From Phycisphaeraceae bacterium (GTDB lineage: Bacteria > Planctomycetota > Phycisphaerae > Phycisphaerales > Phycisphaeraceae), in assembly GCA_028284155.1 (NCBI GenBank), contig JANQSF010000134.1, positions 186,001 through 250,000 of the forward strand: 64,000 bases of DNA, written 5' to 3'. Below the pieces are notes generated by a model. That model saw only the letters and a list, made by a program, of their open reading frames with translations, was not told the DNA's origin and made no database searches. Below, one piece after another: positions 41,202 through 49,900 of the stretch (positions within the stretch are counted from its first letter, which is position 1; every line of letters begins with the position of its first letter). Made by a program: the position numbers and the translations under genes.

Positions 41202-41981
41202 ATGACTCCCCCACTGCTCGCAATCAACATCGGCAGCACGCGCACGGGCATCGGCGCGTTCGTCGAAAACAAGCTCACTCAGAGCGCCGTCGTCACCAAC
41301 GACGAGGGCGACGACGCGCTACGTCAAGCGTTGACCACTGTGAAAGAAGCCGTCGTGGGCGACGACCCGGTCACGCTGATCGGCTCGGTCAATCCGCCCG
41401 CGGCAGAGGCCGTCGAGCGTGTGCTGACCGGCCTCGGCCTCGATCCCAAACGCATCGAACGCGACGTGCCCGTCCCGATCGGCCGACAGCTCGACCGCGA
41501 AGCGATCGTCGGCGAAGACCGCCTGCTCAACGCCGCCGCCGCGTACGACGTGCTCAAGCAGGCGTGCATCGTGGTCGACGCGGGCACAGCCATCACCATC
41601 GACCTGGTCGACGGCGCGGGCACGTTTCACGGCGGCGTCATCGCGCCGGGCGCAGGCCTCATGCTCGCATCCCTGCACGAACACACAGCCACACTCCCGA
41701 AGATCGACGCCGACCGCCCCGTCGAACCGGTCGGCCACAACACGGCCGAGGCCATGCGGGCGGGCGTCTATCATGCGCTTCGAGGCATGTTGCGCGAGAC
41801 GGTCGAGCGGTTTGCCGAGGTGCTCGGCTCGTTCGCGCCGGTCATCGCAACCGGCGGCGACGCCCCGTGGCTCTTCGAAGACCACGACCTGATCGACCGC
41901 ATCGTCCCCGAGCTGACTCTCTGGGGCTTGTTCGTGACGTTCCGCACAGCCGTCGAGACTGACGCGGACTCAAACGACTGA
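41202..41981 (+). CDS. coaX: Type III pantothenate kinase-like protein
   Basis: 259 residues of the ASKHA superfamily. CoaX phosphorylates pantothenate, the first step of coenzyme A synthesis. Visible motifs: phosphate-1 loop LLAINIGSTRTGIGAF (about 5-20), GEDRLLNAAAAYD (the GxDRxxN motif, about 105), VVDAGTAITIDLVD (DAGTA-xT-xD, about 124) and the second loop PVIATGGDA (about 218). In the first loop N occupies the position of the aspartate that contacts ATP and metal in characterised enzymes (usually DIGNT). The rest is intact, so function is probable but the substitution deserves note. Confidence 0.85.
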   Translation: MTPPLLAINIGSTRTGIGAFVENKLTQSAVVTNDEGDDALRQALTTVKEAVVGDDPVTLIGSVNPPAAEAVERVLTGLGLDPKRIERDVPVPIGRQLDREAIVGEDRLLNAAAAYDVLKQACIVVDAGTAITIDLVDGAGTFHGGVIAPGAGLMLASLHEHTATLPKIDADRPVEPVGHNTAEAMRAGVYHALRGMLRETVERFAEVLGSFAPVIATGGDAPWLFEDHDLIDRIVPELTLWGLFVTFRTAVETDADSND

Positions 41982-42001
41982 CCCGCAACACGATCATCGC
42001 C

Positions 42002-42457
42002 ATGTCGACGAACGACTCCACACAAACCCCCGCTCAAGCCGTGCGTGCCGTATGGATCCTCTGGTCGGCGTTCCTGGCCGGCCTGGGCATCTTCGCGGTG
42101 GTGGTCTATTTCGTACGCGACCCGAACGCGCTGCCGCAGGACATCGCTCAGCTCTTCTTCTTGCTCGCATGGGCCGGTGTGTTTGTCGGCTTCCCAATCG
42201 GCTACTTCGTGCGCATGCAGGTCTATAAGGCCAATTGGCAGATCAACTCCGTCACGCCACGCGGCTACCTCACCGGCAACCTGTTCTTCTTCGCCGCCGC
42301 CGAGCCGGCCGGCCTCATGGCTTTGGTCGCCATCCTTCTGGGCGCGCCGTGGTGGCCGACTTCCGCCCCCTTGATCCTCGCGCTCCTGCTGCTTCTGCCG
42401 AACCTGCCGTCAGAACGGCTCATGCAACCGGCGTTGCCGGATGAGATTCGCAAATAG
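42002..42457 (+). CDS. Four-helix membrane protein, unknown function
   Basis: 151 residues with four hydrophobic segments: about 16-39 (VWILWSAFLAGLGIFAVVVYF), 48-71 (AQLFFLLAWAGVFVGFPIGYF), 90-108 (LFFFAAAEPAGLMALVAILL) and 112-132 (WWPTSAPLILALLLLLPNLP). Glu-Pro inside the third helix region (AAAEPAGLM) is notable. It follows coaX after 20 nt, same strand, so it is probably in one operon with it. No domain was recognised. Confidence 0.75.
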   Translation: MSTNDSTQTPAQAVRAVWILWSAFLAGLGIFAVVVYFVRDPNALPQDIAQLFFLLAWAGVFVGFPIGYFVRMQVYKANWQINSVTPRGYLTGNLFFFAAAEPAGLMALVAILLGAPWWPTSAPLILALLLLLPNLPSERLMQPALPDEIRK

Positions 42458-42481
42458 CATGTCGCGAGCCGTCCGCTGTGC

Positions 42482-42550
42482 GGTGGGCAGTGCCCACCCA
42501 TTCGTATAGCGACACGACGTCAAATCATGGTGGGCAGTGCCCACCCTACA
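42482..42550. repeat. Inverted repeat, family GGTGGGCAGTGCCCACC (copy 2)
   Basis: GGTGGGCAGTGCCCACCCA (42482-42500) and GGTGGGCAGTGCCCACCCTA (42529-42548). The same palindrome recurs at 22412-22485. It ends 10 nt before the start codon of the TrmE-like gene. Confidence 0.92.
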
Positions 42551-42559
42551 TTGACATTG

Positions 42560-43717
42560 ATGAAGCGATTCAAAGCGCACCAATCACCTGACTTCAAGAT
42601 GTCATCCAAGTCTGCGCCGATCATCGATTCTCAAAGGAATAAGCTGCGCGTCACTCTTGTCACGGCTCCCACACCCGGCGCAGTCGGGCTGATTCAATTA
42701 ATGGGCGAAGGCGCGATCGACGCGCTTCAACGACTCACCCAAACGACATCCTGGAAACCCGGTCGACTCAGGCTCGTCAACTTCGCCGACATCGACCGCG
42801 GTTTGGCCGTTGCCCTGCGCGACGACTGGGTCGAACTGATGCCGCACGGCGGGCCGCGTGTCGTCGCGCGTCTACTCGACCGGCTGGCCGAACTCGGCGC
42901 GTCGTACGACGACGCGCCGCCGGCACGATTGGTCTACCCCGAAGCGGCCAGCCCACTCGAAGCCGACATGCTCGCGGCGCTCGCCCGCGCCTCCAGCCCC
43001 GCCGCCATCGACCTGCTCGCGGCGCAGCCGACCCTTTGGTCGGATTGGATCGAGCAATCCAATCTCGCGCAACCCGGTTACGACACTCAGCGCAACGACG
43101 TGCTGCAACGTTCAGCCGAACTTGATCGACTGATCGTCCCCCCCACCGTCGTCGTCGTCGGTCGGCCGAACGTCGGCAAGAGCACGCTGACCAACCGCCT
43201 GCTCGGCCGCAGCGCCAGCCTCGTGGCCGACCTGCCAGGCACGACGCGCGACTGGGTCGCCGGGCTGGTCGAACTGACGCCCACCGGCGACGGGCACCGC
43301 GGCATCGCCGTCCGCTGGCTCGACACGCCCGGCCTGCGTGTCAGCGACGATCCCATCGAGACCGAAGCCATCGAACTGGCACAACAGGTCGTTGCGTCGG
43401 CCGACGTCCTCATCGCCATGCGCGATCCAGACACCGACTGGCCCGACGCCAACGACCTGCCGTGCGAGCCGGACGTTTCGCTCGTCAACAAGTGCGACGC
43501 CAACTCGCCCACGACAAACGAAGACGACCCGGCCATCCGGATCAGCGCCCTGACCGGACTGGGCATCGACCGTTTGCAACAAGCCGTCACCGCCCGGCTC
43601 GCGCTCGACCTGTCCGATTCGCCGCAACTCTGGGCGTTTACCCCGACGTTGAAAGACCTGCTTCGTAATGGCGATACAAATGCCCTGCGGGAATACGTCG
43701 CGGCCGACTCGAATTGA
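42560..43717 (+). CDS. TrmE-like GTPase, truncated relative of MnmE
   Basis: 385 residues from ATG at 42560; an alternative ATG at 42599 would drop 13 residues. The N-terminal part (VTAPTPGAVGLIQLMGEGA, then ELMPHGGPRVVARLL, about residues 30-115) resembles the MnmE formyl-THF-binding domain. The G domain has G1 GRPNVGKST (about 205), GTTRDW, G3 DTPGLR, G4 NKCD and G5 SALTG. Full-length MnmE is about 450 residues and ends with the CxGK motif that carries the catalytic cysteine; this protein stops soon after the G domain. It may be a separate planctomycete TrmE-like family without tRNA-modifying activity. Confidence 0.8.
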   Translation: MKRFKAHQSPDFKMSSKSAPIIDSQRNKLRVTLVTAPTPGAVGLIQLMGEGAIDALQRLTQTTSWKPGRLRLVNFADIDRGLAVALRDDWVELMPHGGPRVVARLLDRLAELGASYDDAPPARLVYPEAASPLEADMLAALARASSPAAIDLLAAQPTLWSDWIEQSNLAQPGYDTQRNDVLQRSAELDRLIVPPTVVVVGRPNVGKSTLTNRLLGRSASLVADLPGTTRDWVAGLVELTPTGDGHRGIAVRWLDTPGLRVSDDPIETEAIELAQQVVASADVLIAMRDPDTDWPDANDLPCEPDVSLVNKCDANSPTTNEDDPAIRISALTGLGIDRLQQAVTARLALDLSDSPQLWAFTPTLKDLLRNGDTNALREYVAADSN

Positions 43718-43757
43718 CCTCAGCGTCGCGCGCATGTGGAAAACCTGAGTGGTCTTG

Positions 43758-43787
43758 GGCACGCCCACGCCGCGCAGCGGGCGTGCG
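43758..43787. repeat. GGCACGCCC/GGGCGTGC hairpin
   Basis: GGCACGCCC (43758-43766) pairs with GGGCGTGC (about 43779-43786) after the TrmE-like gene. It may end its transcription; no T-tract follows. Confidence 0.5.
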
Positions 43788-43794
43788 ACCCCGG

Positions 43795-43800
43795 TATACT
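43795..43800 (+). promoter_or_regulatory. Candidate -10 box TATACT of the giant exoprotein gene
   Basis: GGTATACTTC lies 163 nt before the start codon, giving a long leader. No convincing -35 element. Confidence 0.4.
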
Positions 43801-43962
43801 TCAACACGGTCTTCGGATCGACGACAGGGGCCGAGAAACGCAACACTTCGACGGGTCTCTTCGCCGTAACGACTGGACCGCTACCGACACTCGTCGGGCA
43901 CCGGTGCTCGCTTCTTTGAACGGACGGACCGCGGCCATCATCCGCGAAGGGAGTCTTCAGTC

Positions 43963-46900
43963 ATGACGTCGTTTACACGCTGGTTCAAGCAACGCCGACT
44001 TCAAAATCAGGCCCGCCGACAAAGCCAGAAGCGACGCCGCCCGCCCCGCCACGACCTGCCGGCTGTGCGGGTCGAACCGCTCGAGAGCCGCGTCCTGCTG
44101 ACCGTGTTCGGCGGCGACCTGTTCTATACGACGTTTACCAACCACCTTGAAGAGACGGTTGAAGAAAGCGTCGCCAACTTCGACATGACCGGTCGACCGG
44201 CTCCGCTGGCGTTTGACGGTGTCGATAACGTCCGGCGAATTACATACAGCTACGACGACGCGACGAATCAGATCACCGTGTCCAACGACACGGCCATCGC
44301 GCAGCTCAACGGGGCGGACGGCATCGTGCTGACGCCCGACCAGCAGGACGTCATCGTCGGCGGCGCGATCAACGGCGAGATCCATAAGGTTCCCGTCGCC
44401 GGCGGCGGCATTCAGACGGCCGTCATCCCGGGCAACGAGTCGCTGCACGTCACGCTCGACCCTTCGGGGCAGAAGGTCTGGACGACCCAGCAGCCCGGGT
44501 CGTTGCTGACCGAGGTGTCGGTCAACTTCGGCACGGTGATCAACAGCCAGGCGATCACGGGCGACGACACGGAGATCACGCAGATCGCGTTTGGCAACGG
44601 CAGAACGTACTACACGAGCAGCGACCGCGACGGCGGTGACGCGACCGACAACGACGGCTTTTTCGGCATCCTCGACCTGAGCACGGGCGTCACCACGCGC
44701 ATCGACCTGGGCGGCGGCATCGGCGACAACCTGCCGTATGCCCACTCGATCGTGTTCGACCCGTTCACGGGCGACCTGATCTTGTTCGGCCGACGACACA
44801 TCGCACAGATCGATATCAGCAACCCGGACGCACCGTCACTCAAGGCCACGCTTGACCTGTCCGGGATCCTGAACAACCTGACCGGCCTCGACGGCAGCGC
44901 GACGCTGCTGGCCAACGGCACGATCTTCGGCAACCCGATCAACAACTTCGACACCGGCATCGAGCTGAACGTCTTCGACCAGGGCGTGACCGACGGGCAG
45001 GGCCACGCGCTGGTAGCGGTCAACACCGGCCACCTGTTGCTGCTCGACTACAAAGCGACCGGCCTGGTCACCGGCGGCGTGGTCGCGACCGACCCCGCAC
45101 CGTCCGACGGCAACGGACTGGGCATCTCCTTCGTCGAGCAAGACCTTGACGACGTCGCGCCGATCATCGACCTGGCGACGATCAGCGGCACGAAGTATTC
45201 CGACGACGACGGCGACGGCACGCAGGACGGCGGCGAACTCGGCCTGCAGGGTTTCACGATCTATCTCGACGGCGATAACGACGGCGTGCTCGACACGAGC
45301 GAGCCGCGGGTCGTGACCGACGCCAACGGCGACTACGCATTCACAGGCCTCGTCCCCGACACCTACCGCGTGCGCGAAGTGCAGCAGGCCGGCTTCACGC
45401 AGACCGAACCGGGCAGCGGGTTTTACGACATCACGATCGCGGCGGGCGAGACGTCGGCCGACAACGACTTCGGCAATCAGCCGCTGCCGATGGGCACGAA
45501 CCAGATCACCGGCTTCGCGTGGATGGACGCCCGCGAAAACGACATGCAGGACAACGTCGGCACGCCGGCCGGCGAGCACGGCATCCGCGGCGTGACCGTC
45601 GAATTATTCAAGACGTCGGACACCGTCAACCCGTTCCTGACCACCACGACGAATTCCGACGGTGAATACTCGTTCGACAACCTCGAAGACGACACGTACT
45701 TCGTCGAGTTCACACCGCCGAACAACCGGTACGACCTCGTGCAACAGGACGTTGGCAGCGACGCGGTCGACTCGGACGCGAACACGTCGACACGTCGATC
45801 GCCGAACGTCGTGCTCAACAACGGCAACCCAAGCGCCGACTTCGACGCGGGCTATACGGCCAACGGTATCGTCATCCACTTCAACTTCGACTTCGACACG
45901 TCCGGCTTCTTCGACCCGGAACCTCGCCGCGACCTGATTCAGTCGGCGGGTGATGCCGTTGCGACGCATCTCCAGGACGACGATTACGCGGGCATCGATG
46001 CGGAGAACTTCTCAGGCCAGTTCCCGAACAACACGTGGGACGCGCGGTTCGATAACCCCTCGACCGGGAACCTTGAAACGATTACCGATCTGCTGGTCGC
46101 GACCAACGAAATCATTTTTTACGCGGGCGCCGTGGCGGGACTTGGCTCTTTGGGCACCGGCGGGCCGGGCGGCAACTCGGCGTCGGGCGGGCAGGACTTT
46201 TTCGATCTGCTCAACGGTCGGGGGCAGGCCGGCGCGGTGGACACGCCCGCGACCGACTTCGGCAACTGGGGCGGGCAGATCCGTTTCGACGCGAGTGCGA
46301 ACTGGTTCTTTGGTGAGGATACCAACGGCCTCGGTCCCGGCCTGAATGACTTCTGGTCCGTGGCTGTACACGAAGTGGTCCACGCGTTCGGATTCGGATT
46401 CGGCACGTCGGATTCATTTACGGCACTCATCACGCCGCAGCCGCCGACGCCTGGACCGTACTTCTTCACCGGCGATTCGGCGCGCAATGAACTCGGCCTG
46501 GGACCCGGCGAGAACGTGTCGATGCCGGACGCCTCCCACTTTGCTCCAGGCCAAATGAGCGAGACGATTGGCGGCACGCCTCAGGAAGCGGTGTTGGACC
46601 CCGATCTATTGCAAGGCACGCGAAAGGAGTTGACCCGCCTCGACCTGGCGGTGCTGAACGACATCGGCTGGGAGGTCGACATCTTCCAGCCCGCGCAACA
46701 GCCCGGCTCGATCGGTGACTTCGTGTTCGACGACACGGACGGCGACGGCATCCAGGACGGCGGCGAGACCGGGTTGGCCGGCGTCGACGTGCAACTGCGC
46801 GACGCCAACACCGACGCGTTGCTCGACACCGACACGACCGACGCGAACGGCGCGTACCTGTTCGACAACCTCACGCCCGGCGACTACCTGATTTCGATCG

Positions 46901-49900
46901 ACCAGGCGACGCTGCCCGCGGGCGCGACAATCTCGCCGGCCGACCAGGGCGGTAACGACGCAACCGACAGCGACCTGCTGGGCACGAACCGCACGGCCAC
47001 AATCACCGTTGACGAGGCCGAGGACGACGACACGGTCGACATCGGCGTCACGCCGGCGCCGCAGGTCGATTTCGACTTCGGTGACGCCGACGACACGCTG
47101 GGCTACAACGTCACGCTCGCAGACGACGGCCCGCGTCACATCCTCGGCAGTGGCCTGCACCTGGGCGACGGCGTGGACATTGACGCGGACGGGCAACCCA
47201 GCGTTGACGGCCTGGGCGACGACAACGACGCCGCGCCCGACGACGAAGACGGCATCAACTTCCAGACCGACATCCTGCGCGGCCGGCGCGCCAGCGTGGG
47301 CCTCGACTCCAGCGCCAGCGGCCTGATCCAGATGTGGGTCGACTTCAACCAGGACGGTGTGTTCAACGACGTGTCTTCCACCATGCCGGGCGGCGAGCGT
47401 GTGTTTACCAACTTCGCGATCAACCCCGGCGGCTCGGGCACCGGATTTGACGTGCCTGAAACCGCGCTGCTGGGCAACACGTTCGCGCGCATCCGAATCA
47501 GCACGCAGGCCGACCTCGGCCCGGACGGCGAGGCGCCCGACGGCGAGGTCGAAGACTACCGCATCCTCATCGAAGAGGGATTGGGCACCGGCTCGATCGG
47601 CGACTTCATCTTCAACGACCTCGACGCCGACGGCATCCAGGACCCGGGCGAGCCGGGCATCGAGGGCGTCACGGTCAGCGTCCGCGAAGACGGCGGCTCG
47701 ATCATCTTCGGCACGACGACAACGGACGTAAACGGCAACTACCTGTTTGAGAACTTGCCACCGCGAGACTACCGCATCCTCGTGACGACGCCGGCCGGCG
47801 CGATCGACAAGTCGCCGGCCAACGTGGGCGGCGACGACACGGTCGACAGCGACTCGGACGGCAACTTCGGCAGTTTCCCGACGATCGCGCCGATCCCGCT
47901 GGCCGCCGGCCAGGTCGACCTGACGCAGGACGTCGGTTTCATTTTTAACAACGTGCTGCCGGAGGTCACCGTCATCGCGTCGGACGACTCGACGACCGAG
48001 GAGACCGACACCGGCGAGTTTCTGTTCACCCGCACCGGCTCGACCGTCGGCGAATTGACGATCGACTTCACGGAGAGCGGCGACGCGACGCCGGGGCTCG
48101 ACTACGCAGTGCTCGGCGACTCGATTGTGATCCCAGACGGCCAGTCGAGCGCCACACTGACCGTGACGTCGTTCTTCGACAACGTCTTCGACCCGGACGA
48201 ACAGGTGATTGTCACGATCGATCCTGATGCGGCGTACACCGTCGGCGCTCCAGATTCCGCAACGGTGACCATTGTCAACACTACACCGCCCGCGACGTTC
48301 ACCGGCAAGATTTTCAATGAGTTGGTCAACCCCAACGGCGGCATTGAGTTCGGCGAACCGGGCCTGCCGGGCGTCGACATCATCCTGCGCCAAGACACCG
48401 AGCAGAACGGCAGTTTCGAGACGTTGATCGATCAGCAGGTCACCGACGCGAACGGCGACTATACCTTTACAGACCTGACGTTCGGCCTATACCAGCTCGA
48501 GGTTCCGACCGCTCAAACGGCGCTGGCGGGTCTTGAACCGACGTTCTTCAACACGCGCGAAGCCAACATCGGCGCCGGCCAGACAACGACGTTCAACTTC
48601 GGCTTCACCGACGGTATCCCCGAGATCCAGATCACGGAGGACGACGCGGAAGCCGCCGAGCCGAACGACACCGGCCGATTCCGGATCTTCAGCGACATCG
48701 CCGTCGACGAAGACACCACCGTGAACTTCACGCGGTCGGGCGACGCGACGGCGGGCGTTGACTATCAGGACTTCCCACTGAGTGTCACGATCCTTCAGGG
48801 TCAGACCGAAGCGTTCATCGACGTGATCCCGATCGACGACGGCTTGTTCGAGGGCGACGAGCTGGTCACGCTCACCCTGCAGGCCGACCCCAGCTTCGAC
48901 CTTGGGCCTGGCACGGTGGGTCATGTGACGATCCGCGAAAACGACTCCGCCGACCAAAGCTCGATCGCGGGCACGAAATTCAACGACCTGAACCGCAACG
49001 GTGTGCGCGACCCCGGCGAGCCGGGCGTCGGCGGTGTGACGGTTTTCTTCGACAATAACAACAACCTCATGCTCGACGGGGGCGAGACATCGACCGTCAC
49101 CGACGCGAACGGCAACTACCTGTTCGACAACCTGCTGCCCGGTGTTTACATGGTGGCCGAAGACCTGCCCGCCAACACCATCCAGACGACCCCACATTAC
49201 AACTCGCTGCTCACGCCGGATCAGGAAGTGCCGCCGACGAGTTCCGACGGCAACGGCTTCGGCTTCCTCGCGCTCAACGAGGCGACGAACGAACTCGTGT
49301 TTGAGGTCAACTTCACCGGCCTGACCGGCTCGACGACGATGCTGCACATCCACCAGGGCGCGGCCGGCGTCGATGGCCCCGTGCTGTTCGACCTCGAGGC
49401 GATCGCGGGCGTCAGCGATGGGTTCGGCAGCCCGGTGTCGGGTGTGATCGATATTGCCAACGACGCGCAGCTCGCGCTGAGCGTTCAGGACATCATCGAC
49501 GACCTGAATGCGGGCAGCCTCTACTTCAACCTGCACACCTCGACCGAGCCGGGCGGCGAGATCCGCGGGCAGATCGCGAACGTCGCGTCCCATCGCGTTC
49601 AACTCAACCCGAATCAGGATGTGGTCGGCCGCGACTTCGGCAACTTCACGCTGACGCCCGAGATCACCGTCACGATCGGCGCGGCGCCGGTCGAGACCGG
49701 CGTCGGTGAGGTGGCGTTCGGCGACGTGCTGGCGGGTGCCGAACCGGGCGAACTTCCGGGAGTGACGTTCACAATCGCGAACGACGGCGAAGCGCCCCTG
49801 GACCTCGACACGCCCTCGCTGCCGGCCGGCTTCTTCTTCGACGCCGGCACGCCATTCCCGGTCGTGATCAACCCGAGCCAGTCTGCCGACGTGACCGTCC

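Noticed and set aside
4155..42550. Palindromic repeats as CRISPR arrays
   Set aside because: Repeats are single or paired, scattered, and without regular spacers; no cas genes.
46606..48393. 595-codon open frame on the minus strand inside the giant exoprotein gene
   Set aside because: It mirrors the plus-strand domains; composition is Arg/Val-rich with no recognisable motif. GC-rich coding DNA gives such open antisense frames.
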